This document shows positions 53,433-64,000 of a DNA stretch of 64,000 bases, in pieces. Source of the stretch: Hygrocybe punicea (taxonomy: Eukaryota; Basidiomycota; Agaricomycetes; Agaricales; Hygrophoraceae); the NCBI GenBank assembly GCA_963556145.1, contig OY744469.1:6544767-6608766 (forward strand), read 5' to 3'. The position numbers and the translations under genes are program-made. The notes beneath the pieces were generated by a model. That model was not told where the DNA came from. It saw nothing but the letters and a program-made list of their open reading frames with translations, and did no database searches. Each line of letters begins with the position of its first letter. Positions within the stretch are counted from its first letter, which is position 1.

Positions 53433-56400
53433 ATGGATCCAGGACACATGTACAAGCCCCAGGCTGAGAAATGTTGTATCCAACATCCTGCTGCACTTTC
53501 TCCGACACCCGTCCCAGATGGTGGAGCGTCTGCTACATCCTCTCCGTCCATTTCCTCGTCTCTTGGCCACATAGCTGCTGGATCTTCGATAAACTTCGAT
53601 GACTCTCCTTTTACCGACCCACTTTTGCAAAGTCCTCACCTCTTACAGCCCCCTTCACTCCCTCTCAAAGCCCTGCTTTCCCCAGTGTCAAGCTTCTCCC
53701 TGCCATCCCCAGGCCCGGATGGTTACGACCATGACTCCACCATTGTCTCCGGGTGGCCCCAGTCGCTGATAACGAACGGCGGCGGCGATTTTGACACCTG
53801 TACCTTTGCTATCTCGGATAACGAGAGGACAGGCCATGCAAGACCAACACTCAACCAGGACACATGCATTTACCCGACGCCATTCGCGTTTAGGCCTCAT
53901 GAGCTCGCAAGCGTACTTGATCCAAAGGATCTTGACTCGTTGATGGCGCTTGGCGGCACCTCCGCGCTCTTGAAGGGTCTTGGGTCGCACATGACTCATG
54001 GCATCAAAGCACTCAAGCCACTTGCCGCCGCGGCTCTTAAACCATCCCAGAGTCCTGATTGCAGCGACTGTGGTGGTGGTGGCGATGGTGGACGGAGATT
54101 GCAGTATGACGAGTTCTCCAATGGTCTAGCCTTCCATGCCACTTTGGATGAGCGCCGAAGGGTTTACGGAGAGAACATCCTTCCACGACAGCCCAGCAAG
54201 ACCCTTTTGCAGCTCATGTGGTCAACATTCAAGGATAAAATTTTGGTGAGTCAACCCTCTTCTCCATGAAGCAAATTTGTGACCTTTTGTTTCAGATCTT
54301 GCTTTCATTAGCAGCCGTGGTTTCGCTAGCTCTGGGTTTATATCAGGATTATGGTGCTGCGCAGGACCGTGGTGAGCCAGCTGTACATTGGATTGAAGGC
54401 GTGGCCATTCTCGTCGCTATTCTTGTCATTGTACGTGCTGTCACATCGTTCTTTCTATAGGCAATCTAACCGCAGGTCTTCCCATAGGTGATCGTGGGAT
54501 CCTTGAATGATTGGCAGACAGAGCGGCATTTTGCTGCACTGAATGCGAAGAAGGAGGACCGCAGAGTCAAAGTTATCCATGACGGTATCGAGCAAGTCAT
54601 TGACACAAAAGTAATTTCCATTGCTTCAACCTGACCCGTCATCGTCGAGCCTGACCTTATTCCAAGCACGTCGTTGTCGGCGATATTGCGCTACTTCAAT
54701 CGGGCGATATCGTCCCCTGTGATGGTGTCTTGTTATCCGGGTCCAACCTCAAGTGCGACGAGTCCGGCGCAACCGGTGAATCGGATGCCATCAAGAAAGC
54801 AACCTATACCGAGTGCTTGGCGAAGCGAGGACGCGCTGCCAGAGGCGCGAGTGCCCTGGAAGGTGGACGTACAGACTGCTTCATTGTTAGCGGAAGTAAG
54901 GTCTTGGATGGCTTCGGCACCTACGTCGTGGTCGCCGTTGGTCAAATGAGTTTCAATGGCAGGATCATGATGGGTCAGTGTCTCTGCCTCATTTGGCTGC
55001 CCTTTGTGCTTACAAATGGCTCTGTTGATAGCGCTTCGCGCCGACACGAAGCACACTCCTTTGCAGCGCAAGCTCACTAACCTTGCTGAAATATATGCCA
55101 AAATTGGAAAAATAGCAGGCGTTCTTCTCTTCACAGTGCTCACGATCATGTTCTTTGTCAAGCTTTGCAAGGGTGCAAAGAAACAGTGAGCCTCCGGCTA
55201 ATATCTATTACCATTTCTCCATAAATACTGATGTATCCTACCAGAACGCCAATCGAGATTGGGATGGAACTGGTCGACATTGTCATCATTTCGTTAACCT
55301 TGATCGTCTTGGCTGTGCCAAACGGTTCGTGGAATTAAATTTCCTGGCGGTACTCTCATGATCCATCATCCGCACTGTATTCTTAGGTTTTCCGCGCATC
55401 GTCTCGCTCGCTCTGGCGTTCACCACGAAGCGGATGATGCGAGACAAGTTACTCGTCCGTGAACTCGGTTCTTGCGAGACGATCGCCAATGTCTCCGTTC
55501 TCATCTGCACGGACAAGACTGTCAGGTCGGGCGGCATGGCTATTGTTGCGGGCTCTGTAGGGGTCTATGCCAAGTTTGTTCGTAATCTCGCCGATAACAA
55601 CGCTCGGAGCGACGCAGATGAGCACCATTGTTACCGAGATTTTTTTTTCTTTGATGATCAGGCTCAGCTCAATGCCGTCTTGTCGCCGCAATTGCGAGTC
55701 TTATTCAGTGATGCGATTTGTGTCTGTCCCATCAGTATCAGCTCAGAGAACGGCGAGGCGGTCGTCAGCAGCAGGATAGAGACAGCCCTTGTCCAGTTTG
55801 CGAAGGATCTCAGTTGCCCGGATCATAGCAAGAAGCCTCGGGAGGCGGCCCCCGTCGTGCAGTCCATCCCATTCTCTAGTGAACGGAAGGCTGTGGGTGC
55901 CGTGGTCAAGCTCCCCGGCGGCAGATACAGGCTTTACCTGAAGGGCGCCAGCGAGATATTGACTGGGAATTGTACCCGCCATGTCGTCGTCAACACAGAC
56001 GCTCCGGCCCAGAGTTGCACGGATGATCAGGAGATCGAGACGGCCCAGATCGATGGGATGGCGATGGATAATATTCAACGCACGGTCATGTTATATGGCC
56101 GTCGGGCACTTCGTACGGTTGCTTTGTGCTATCGAGATTTTAAGTCTTGGCCACCTCCCTACCCTCACGTTGGTATCGAGTGTGAAGTAAATTTTACCAT
56201 CGTCTACGAGGACGGGGGGCCATGCAGACTGACGTGCGTTGTTTTGCAGGTATCGTATGAAGATCTTTGCAGGGATCTGGTACTCATTGCCATCGCCGCC
56301 ATCGAAGACCCGCTCAGACAGGGCATTCGGGACACTGTGGAGACATTTCGCCAGGCCGGGGTTAGCGTCAGGATGTGCACTTGTGACGATATCCTCACTG

Positions 56401-57864
56401 CTCGCTCTATCGCAGTACAGTCCGGTATCTACTCTACCGGCGGTATCATCATGGAAGGCCCTGTGTTCCGAAGTCTTGATGAGCAGCAGATGCTGGAAGT
56501 TGTGCCGAATCTGCAGGTCTTGGTTCGGTCGACCCCTGAGGACAGGATGATCCTCGTGGAGAAATTGCAGGAGCTGGGCGAAGTCGTTGGGGTTACGGGA
56601 GATGGTGCCAACGACGTGTCTGCGCTCAAAACTGCCGATGTTGGCTTCTCGATGGGCAGTTCTGGAATCGAGGTTGCCAAGGCAGCTTCTGATATTGCCC
56701 TCGTGGACGACAACTTTGCTTCTATCGTCAAGGGTATAATGTGGGGCCGTTGCCTAAACGGTTGTGTGTGCAAGTTTCTACAGTTCCATATCTCAACGCA
56801 AGTCACCGCTATCATCATCACTCTTGTTGCAGCTTTCACCTCCTCTGGAGCATCACCCCTAGTGTCCCCCGTTCAACTGCTTTGGATCAACATCATCATG
56901 GATGTTTTCGCAGCACTTGCGTTCGCCACAGATCCTGCTCCCGAGACACTTCTGTACCTCAAACCCAATAAAAAGGCAACATTATTCAGCGTAGATATGT
57001 ATAAGCAGATTTTTTCCCAGTCCATCTATCAGGTTGTCTTCATCCTCACGCTCCACTTTAGTTACCGGCACTTCCCTACCGGTCAAACAACGCAAGAACG
57101 CCATCAACTCATAGTTCAAACTCTGGTTTTCAACTCACTCGTGTTCGCTCTAATTTTCAACTCTATCAATTGTCGACGACTGGACAAGATGTTGAACATT
57201 TTTGAAGGCATCACGCGCAACTACTATTTTCTCGCCATCATATCAATTGGTGAGTGTGATCTCTCTCTATATATATCTCTCTTTCTCTCTCTTTCTTGCT
57301 TCGACACCTTGAGGTTGAATCGCATTTTTGTTAGAAATCGCTGTCCAGATTGCAATCGTGTTCTTTGACGGTCCCGGGTTCCGGGTCGTCCCACTCGGCG
57401 GACAGGAATGGGGAATTTCCATTCTCTTGGGCGCAGCATCACTCCCCATTGGTGCTCTTGTGCGCCTGCTCCCCAATCCTCCCTTCGAAATCCTGTTCAT
57501 ATACATGCGCTTATACCCGATGCCTGAAGTTTTGCCGCTGGTGCGGCCCCGATGGAGTAGTGCCATCGACAGAGTTCGAGAACGCCGCACTACGTCATCG
57601 TCTCTTAGCATCTGGGGATGCACCAACATCTCCAGCCCCGCCCCTGCTTATCTGCGCGATCGCTCGGTCCGGCACGCTTGTGCAACCCTCACTGGTATCC
57701 CGATGGATGCACGCCCGTCGGTGGTATCCCGACCGGGGCTGTCAACCCGGAAGAATCTGAAGATGAGAGCTGGTGTCATTGTTGCGGCGCTGAGCATGGC
57801 GCTCACGTTCATCGGCTTAGTGTTTAATGGCATGCAGATTTCTACTTCAAGTCCCAAGTCCTAG
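53433..57864 (+). CDS. calcium-type P-type ATPase paralogue with altered catalytic motifs
   Basis: Exons 53433-54245, 54296-54430, 54488-54610, 54667-54973, 55032-55185, 55245-55324, 55387-57249 and 57335-57864 join in one frame of 1334 residues (21 fewer if the stop-free GT-AG segment 56187-56249 is an intron). The layout matches fungal vacuolar/plasma-membrane Ca2+ pumps (PMC1 type). It has a long Ser/Pro N-terminus, the actuator motif TGES (about 393), KGASE (about 723), a TGDGAND hinge (about 941), the M6 segment INIIMDVFAALAFATDP and C-terminal membrane helices. Two signatures are damaged. The phosphorylation loop DKTGTLTQN reads DKTVRSGGM (D about 580), and the M4 motif PEGLP reads PNGFP, losing a Ca2+-ligand Glu. 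The hinge reads GANDVSAL instead of the usual GTNDAPAL. The frame is open, yet normal transport seems unlikely. Confidence 0.8.
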
Positions 57865-58048
57865 GTTGTTTGAAACGGCCAAACTCTAGTGCAAGATCTC
57901 ATCTCTCTCTCTCATTCTTTACTATTCACCCTCTCGTACGATTGCGAGTTCCTCAAACAGAAATACTATATTGTTAGATGCGTATTGAGCTCCTAGTATA
58001 CGGCGCTATGAGTCAATATGGAGACACTTTTGTTTTTTGATAGAACTT
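57865..58048. other. short convergent intergenic region
   Basis: Only 184 bases separate the ends of the ATPase gene (plus) and the VPS9 gene (minus). A CTCTCTCTC run lies near 57903. No other feature is seen. Confidence 0.6.
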
Positions 58049-61000
58049 TCAGTCCTCAAATCCACCAGAGGCACGTAGAGCCTCAACAACTCGTTTATAC
58101 TCTCGCAGCAGCTCACCCACTTCCGAGACCTTGATGTCATCCTCGGTGCACTCTAAGAAGCGTGGATTTGGCGGCGCGATACGGATTGAAGCTGGCGACG
58201 GGGGCTGAGACGATCCAGGGCTTCCGGGGCGTGCGGATGGCGCGAAAGGCTTGAGAGACGACGAGAAGAACTGTGAACACCGAATGGTAAGGCTATTGGG
58301 GAAGCCGCAAAAAAAAAAAAAAAAACAGACATTATTCACCCTGAATGATGTTTCCTGCTCTTTATATTGTAATCGTGCCAACCCAGACATATTCGCGAGG
58401 CGGTCTGACAAGCTTTTTCGAGTGCTGGCGTCCTTACGATCGCGACTCTTCCCGTTCATCATGCTCTCAAAACTGTGAAGACTTCTCGTATCATGATCTC
58501 CACCGTCATCAACGCCACCCAAGTCGTTTTCCCCACCTTTCTGCCCCTCTCCCCCCTCATCGTTCTTATCAGCAGACGTGTCTGGGTCTTCGTGTGTATG
58601 CTCGCTCCTGGCCGACGAGGGGCGCGATACCGCCAGAAGCGGCTGCCCCGTTTCCTCCATGACACTGTGAATAGACTTCAAGTGTGTCCTACCGCCAGCG
58701 CCAGGCAACGACGCCGCTATAGAAGCGATCGAGAAGCCACTTTCACGTCGAAGGAGGCCAAATCGAGGTGAATTGACATTCCAAGGTGCCGAGCTCTGCA
58801 ACGCGGTCTCAGGAGGACTCGTGGGATCGGGGCTGCCCGCCTGCCTTGGCAACAACAAGCGCAACATGCCAAACGAGTCTACGACTCCTGATATCACTTT
58901 GTTCGCGGAACCTGCGATGGCATCCACCTGTTGTTCCACACGCCCTCGCAAGCTGCCCGGTAGACCGTCTTGCGCCGGTGAAGGAGTTTCGGTCTTGATT
59001 GGGGAAAGATTGAGTAGTATCGGGGTCAATGTGGCTGCGCTAGGGAGGGTTCACCGTAAGCCAGTCATCTTTCCCGGTGCAAATACGAACGAACCTCAGG
59101 ACTTTATTTTCACTATCAACCAGACCGAGCGCTGCGAGGTCGACATTCTCCAGAAACTCCGCTACGGCCATTAGATTGATGAGGCAATAGCTCTCCTCGC
59201 CCCCTACAGATTGGTTCCTGAATCGTTGGGTGTAAAGCAGATGGGATACGAGGTGGGGAGGATTAGCTTTGACTACGGAGTAAATGATCAGTGGAAGGAG
59301 TATATCGCCGGATATGGGGTTGGAATTTGCGGAGGGTGAGTGGGAGCGAGGCGCGAGAGGCGGCGATCCTGGCGTTGATTGCTGTCGATCGTGATCATCT
59401 GGCACACTTGACGGCGTCGAACTTATATTGTCGTCCTCTGGAACTACTAATCCAGGAATTGGACCAGGGGGTGATGCTAAATCGGAAGGAGAATTTATTG
59501 TGGGCATATCCACAAGCCAGTTCAGTTGAGAAGGAAGCGGTGCCTTGGACACCGGAGACGCATCCACCGTGCCTGAGCCATTCAGGTTCTTCTCAGACAC
59601 AGCTTCAGACTTGAGTCGAATCGTCGAAAGCTTTGAAAGACCGTCTATAGATCCCAATATTCAGGTTGCGAATATGGGAATAGACGTGTCTCGTTGCTTA
59701 CCCACAACGACCTTGTGCGCTGCTACAAGAATCGCTGCCTTGTCCGCAGGACTGGGCAGCAACGAATCCAATTGGTTCAACACTTGAAAAATGCAATGAA
59801 TCGTCAACGCCGTGACACCTGGGTAATTTGGCCAGCACTCACTGCGGCCGCAGGCCTTGACAACGCCATCCAGCTCCGGACCTGCGTCGCCGACATGAAC
59901 ATCAAGGTGCTCGAGTGTGAGGTCAAGCATGTTGAGTGCGGCTACCCGACTTGACAATGTCTCGTCGTGGGACGCATCATCCGACGTAGATTGAAGGTAT
60001 ATTCTATGATACAACGCAAAGATCAGGGTCAACCACAGAGGTGCTTGGATTTGGACCTACTTGCCTATCGTAGAACAAGGAACACACTGTACGTTCCACA
60101 GTCTCTAAAGTACTCCGAATTTTTGCTTCACTTGCCATTTTCTCCTGTATGCGTTGCTCTTGGTAAGCCTCGTCCTCATTACCGGGTTCGAGTTGACGTC
60201 CCAAAAATGGGGTCCCACCGAGCCGTAGATCCTGCTCGAGGGAAGCATAGAAATCTTGAAATCGTTGCGAAGAGTCTTCAGGTGCCTCCTGCAGCGGATT
60301 GACTATATACATCGTTGAGTTGGCTCCAGCAGCCGGTGCTTTCAGGAACGGGTACAGTTCCTCCGTGAATCCGTGAACACGCTCTATCACCCAGGAAGGA
60401 AGATCACCTAACGAATCTTCGACCTCATTCTTGATGGCTTTATTCAACTCCTCACTGACATCTTGGCCTACGACACGACGATCGATGATAAAGGCAGAAA
60501 TATCCACCACGTGCTCGGAATCCGGCTGAGGAGATGGGGATGCTACAGGAGAGGGGGGAGCTGGGGTGGCGGTTTTTCCAAAAAGGGAAGTAAATGTACT
60601 AGACAAGCGTGAGGGAGGGTGCATAGCGGTCCGTGAATTTGGGCGTGGAGGTAGTGGGGGCCTCCCGGGACCGACGATGCGTGGGGGGAGCGGGAGAGCT
60701 GGAATGTATGAAGACACAGAGAATGTAGGATAACGGTTTGGTAGAGCCGAGGGTAATGTTAGAGGTGGGAGAGCTGCAAGGGCTGAAGACCGGGAAAATG
60801 TTCCGAGGAGATCTTGAAAGGTTTTGGAGGGAGGGAATAACGAGGATCTGAATGTGAGTTTTTCCCTGGAAACACATCAGATCTACAGCTTTGGAATGCG
60901 TGCGTGAGGCGTACCCTGCCAAAATGCCTCTAATTCCAGATAGTGTGATGATAGGTGCATTAATTCTTGAAGATCCATCACAAAGCACGATGTGATCCTT

Positions 61001-61563
61001 TACGAATTCATGGGAGATCTTTTCATGGGACGGCATATCTTCGATTGGTAATAGCAAGGACGCCTGAGCGGCTCGTAAATAAGTATTGCTATGAGGATAC
61101 ACCAAATACGTACCTTTCCAGCGGTAATGGAACTCCAAACCTCGGTCCACTCAGGGCTTTGATCACTATCATAGAGGATCTTTTCCAATATTGCCCACCC
61201 GACACTGCTGGTTTTCAAACCCACATCACGGACCGCCGCCTTTAGATTGGTGAGCTGAAGCTTGGTAGATGCGGCCCCATGCTGCTGCTGCGGGGAGATT
61301 GACAACGATAGGTCCACCGTTGTCCCCGTCGTAGTTGTAGAGGGCGACGGTACGCGATGCCTGGGAGTGTATGGAGCATACTTGGTGGCAGGTTGTGATT
61401 CTGGCGAAGCCGATGGAGAAGCCGTCGTGGCTGAGGAGGAGGAAAGCAAAGGGTGAGCAGAGAGGGTCTCGAAAGAGGTTGTCCGCGAGATGTGGGCGCC
61501 TTGCGTACGACCGATGGAGGTGGCTGGGAAAAGGCTCTCGCGCTTCGCCGTCATTAGCGACAA
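58049..61563 (-). CDS. VPS9-domain protein, probable Rab5-type exchange factor
   Basis: Multi-exon minus-strand gene. Exon 1 (61563-61114) encodes a Ser/Thr/Pro-rich N-terminus with LKAAVRDVGLKTSSVGWAIL. Exon 2 (from 61063) starts ASLLLPIEDMPSHEKISHEF. Further exons give a Pro-rich PRIVGPGRPPLPPRP stretch, a helical bundle segment (FQDFYASLEQDLRLGG, MASEAKIRSTLETVERTVC) and LIFALYHRIYL. The VPS9 domain core is DILLPLIIYSVVKANPPHLV followed by GEESYCLINLMAVAEFLENVD. A long low-complexity C-terminus ends ALRASGGFED. VPS9 domains activate Rab5/Vps21 GTPases on early endosomes, and the helical part before the domain fits the family. The exact start (61563 or the ATG at 61554) and some splice sites are uncertain. 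Confidence 0.8.
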
Positions 61564-61680
61564 ATAATATGAACCCGAGTCAAACAGGCGCGGGTGAACG
61601 TCTTTGCAAGGCTAGGGCGTCTGTCAGTGCTACGGCTTTACTCCAACACTGGGGTTAGGGTTATTTACCTTCTCGCAATG
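61564..61680. promoter_or_regulatory. short bidirectional promoter region
   Basis: About 117 bases lie between the divergent starts of the VPS9 gene (minus) and the next gene (plus). An AAATAATATGAACC stretch and a TTAGGGTTATTTACC stretch are the only notable sequences. Both genes presumably share control elements here. Confidence 0.45.
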
Positions 61681-62645
61681 CCAGAGTCGGCCAGACGACC
61701 ATATCGATCTTACGATGGCCGAAAGGGATTCACAGAAACGGTAGAGCCACCAACACAATCCGCCAAAGATCTGGTTTGCTTGAACAATCATCGAGTGGCT
61801 CAGTTTGTCTTGACCCACACAGGTTCTTTCTTTCCAAGGCATGTTTACTTTCTTCGCCCGTGTATCTTTTTCCTACCTACGGGTTTTTTCTTTCCAGCCG
61901 ACAGCAGATTCTAGACACGAACAATAACCTGGACAAGCCGAATGATCTGCAGAATGTCAAAGAGCGTATCAAAGACCTGCAAATACGACACCTTGACAAC
62001 CTCGAACGACTGTATGATTCTCAAGCTCAGGACTATCTTCAGGAGGTGATGGACAGGTACTATTCCAAGGACAATTCGCAATTCTTGACGAAGGGGGAGA
62101 ATAATCCCGAGTCAAAATTATCTTATGCGAAACTCAATGTCAGAACAATTTTAAAAGTGTCTCTGGCGCTGAGCTTATGTTGACTATTCAGAGCATTTAT
62201 AAAGAGACGCGTAAGCCACACGCATTCGCGCCAGAATGGGACGACACGGTCGATTGCCTACGCGTAGCACATCTGAAACGCATCCTTCCGTTGCACAAAC
62301 GGCGTGCAGAGCTGGAGCTGTACACAAACGAAATGCGCCGACGACAAGAGGCGCAGTTCCCTAGTTCGCCGCAAGAATACCGAGCAATAAGACAGAAGGA
62401 CGTGCAACTGCGAGTTGCACGGTTCCTCATGGCGAACAAACAAATGCAAGAGGCGATGATGACCCAATTCGGATGGGCTTGGCGTCAGGTGCAGCCGTTG
62501 AGTCTCGAGTACGAGACTAATGTGCGTATTTTGTTCTCTCTCGGAAGGCTACCGTCTGTCTCAATTGCGCTTTCAGAGCAATTTTACCACCGAGATCCAC
62601 GACCACATCTTGGAAGCAGAGGCTAGAGACCCAAGGAGAAAATAA
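61681..62645 (+). CDS. unrecognised helical protein
   Basis: The start at 61681 gives MPESARRPYRSYDGRKGFTE. A later exon encodes KERIKDLQIRHLDNLERLYD and QAQDYLQEVMDRYY and ends at 62156. A 35-base GT-AG gap leads to 62192-62521, with LHKRRAELELYTNEMRRRQE and LRVARFLMANKQMQEAMMTQ. The last exon, 62577-62645, ends EAEARDPRRK. The protein is charged and helical with no membrane segment. The join between the first exon and the one starting near 61907 is uncertain because the obvious donor gives the wrong phase. I do not recognise the family. The shared promoter with the VPS9 gene may mean joint regulation. Confidence 0.6.
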
Positions 62646-62948
62646 TTGGCAACGCTCAGGCTCCCCCTTGAATAAAATTATGTAATTGATCGTCAATTTG
62701 TCTGCTCAAATGGCCATCGAAAAGGCGGTGCTGACGTGCACCGAGATTGTAGTCAATCATGATCTCCTTGTTCAGAACTAAGCAGTGCGGAAGCTGCGCC
62801 AGCGTCGTTGACCAACGTTGCCAGCGTTGTCGACGCCCAGCCGTTCCATTTTTCGCTCCTTATCTGCGTAATGGTAGCCTGGAAATCCCATGCTATTACC
62901 TTTCCTCCGGTTATCTCGCGCAGTCCCACCATTGACGCTCACGCCGCC
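62646..62948. other. intergenic region
   Basis: Spacer before the AIP3-like gene. A plus-strand frame from 62808 runs into that gene but its first part does not look protein-like. Confidence 0.4.
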
Positions 62949-63533
62949 ATGCAACAAACCACCACCGCAAGAAATTATGCCACCACGAAGGCGCGGCCAA
63001 ACACCTCGGTGAGCGTCGTCGGCCCTCTGTATCTTGATCTTGCTGCCAAGACTAAGGCGCCCAGCGCACTTCTATGCCTGGAGACGTTCCCACCGCTGTA
63101 AAGAACCTGCTTCTCGCCACGAAACAACTGCAAGAAGCGCTGTACCAATGGAGCATTGGCCAGCTGTCAGAAACGGACGTCAGCGATATCTACGTGCGCA
63201 TTGGCACAGATTTCAACTACACATTACATGCATTCGCCTACCACAGCATCGATATGAGGTTGGTGTCTTCCATGCACTCTCCCCCTACCAACCCCCGGTT
63301 TACCGTTTCTTTCTCGCTGTGGCCGGTTATCCAGCGATATCCATTCCATTCCAAAAGATCTTCGCGATGTCCTTGAACGATGTCTCGGCGAAGAACCCTC
63401 TGCAGAGGTGTTGGCGATCTTTATGCCCGAGGTTCGACAGGTCCTGTGCCGATTATTGCAAGGCCTGCAGGCCAAGCAGCATGTATGGAAGGCCGTTAGT
63501 CGAGGAGAGTTTGGAACGCCCCCCAAGTATTGA
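62949..63533 (+). CDS. AIP3/Bud6 N-terminal domain-like protein, short
   Basis: Opens near ATG 62949 with a Thr-rich tail, followed by an intron whose borders I could not settle. The exon around 63074-63258 encodes DVPTAVKNLLLATKQLQEAL and SDIYVRIGTDFNYTLHAFAY. A 76-base GT-AG intron leads to 63335-63533, which encodes SDIHSIPKDLRDVLERCLGE and MPEVRQVLCRLLQGLQAKQH and ends GTPPKY. The order and motifs fit the start of the AIP3 family, whose member Bud6 binds actin and formins in cell polarity. Full-length Bud6 is several times longer, so this is a short paralogue, a truncated gene, or a gene continuing through an unseen splice before the stop. Confidence 0.6.
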
Positions 63534-64000
63534 TCTGCGCAGTGTGTGCATATGGGTTGTCGGACGGTGTGCAGAAGGCATGCTTCAGTTCCGTCAGGGA
63601 ACATCTTGGAAACTAGTAATCTGTAGCGTATTTAAATAATGTATACATACTCTGCTCAATGTTCAGGCTTTCGAGTTGCAATTGCCGTGCGAATGTGAAC
63701 AGTGGAGTTTACGCTCATCACAGTACCAAGTGCCTGGTGGCGTCCTGACAGAAATGTTACCAAGTTCAAATTACAGGGCGGGCGCTCCGTCCACCGCCCG
63801 CCCAGAGGATTTCCAGCCGAACGAACTCGTTCCACCGAAGCAGGTGCAACCCCACCCGGTCAGAACCTGCGTACCACCAACACCACCACGCCGTTTCAAC
63901 AGCAGGGGTCGCGGAAGGGGCAACATCGCAACAGGAATGGGGCCTATCGGTGGGACCTACCGGGAGCGGGCAGGAAGTGGGAATATTTCTTGGCAAAGGA
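63534..64000 (+). other. region at the window edge, possible start of another gene
   Basis: A plus-strand frame runs open to the window end and is Pro/Thr/Gln/Arg-rich, with a PRRFNSRGRGRGNIATG segment in one frame. The minus-strand frame 63766-63996 is the alternative. I cannot tell which, if any, is real. Confidence 0.3.

Noticed and set aside
1..64000. CRISPR arrays, bacterial operons, phage features
   Set aside because: Tandem repeats here have no spacer regularity; genes have spliceosomal introns, so the DNA is eukaryotic.

Overview
This window looks like a chromosome of a mushroom-forming basidiomycete (Agaricomycetes). Genes are split by very short introns of about 50-60 bases with CTAAY-type branch points. 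Helitrons, hAT elements and LTR elements are abundant. The recognisable host families (an alpha-kinase, an integrase-like transposase gene, a Bud6/AIP3 protein, a VPS9 protein and a Zn(II)2Cys6 protein) fit that group. Species is not determined.

Layout. Bases 1-9.5 kb are gene-poor repeats: a cluster of TGASTCA sites, several minisatellites, a pair of 210-base direct repeats and a hAT-like element. Bases 9.5-25.2 kb are a nested transposon stack. An old Helitron on the minus strand (Helitron 2) has been hit by a tRNA-headed SINE, an internally deleted hAT element that still encodes a spliced 231-residue protein, a 372-base hAT MITE and a 5.8-kb non-autonomous LTR retrotransposon. A further hAT MITE sits at its left edge. 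Bases 25.8-31.8 kb hold a second, much better preserved Helitron (Helitron 1, plus strand) with a 1562-residue Rep/helicase frame and a recognisable 3' end. Bases 32.05-34.22 kb are a small LTR element with identical LTRs.

From 34.4 kb host-like genes appear. They are a degraded alpha-kinase gene, an integrase-like (rve-type) gene broken by a solo LTR, a GPI-anchored secreted protein, a single-pass membrane protein, an unrecognised 459-residue protein, a short Zn(II)2Cys6 protein, an unrecognised gene broken by a second solo LTR of the same family in the opposite orientation, a calcium P-type ATPase paralogue with damaged catalytic motifs, a VPS9-domain Rab5 exchange factor, an unrecognised gene divergent from it, and an AIP3/Bud6-like protein.

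Most notable points. The two solo LTRs share a 56-residue transmembrane micro-ORF whose differences fall almost only in third codon positions (4:0:11), whereas the adjacent frame shows no such bias (7:12:12). The deleted hAT element keeps an open spliced frame for only the N-terminal and dimerisation segments. The two LTR elements lack gag-pol but carry long C-rich frames with repeated CCACGTCA motifs. The calcium ATPase is open throughout yet has lost the DKTGTLT and PEGLP signatures. All exon joins were read by eye; no alignment, search or expression data were available.
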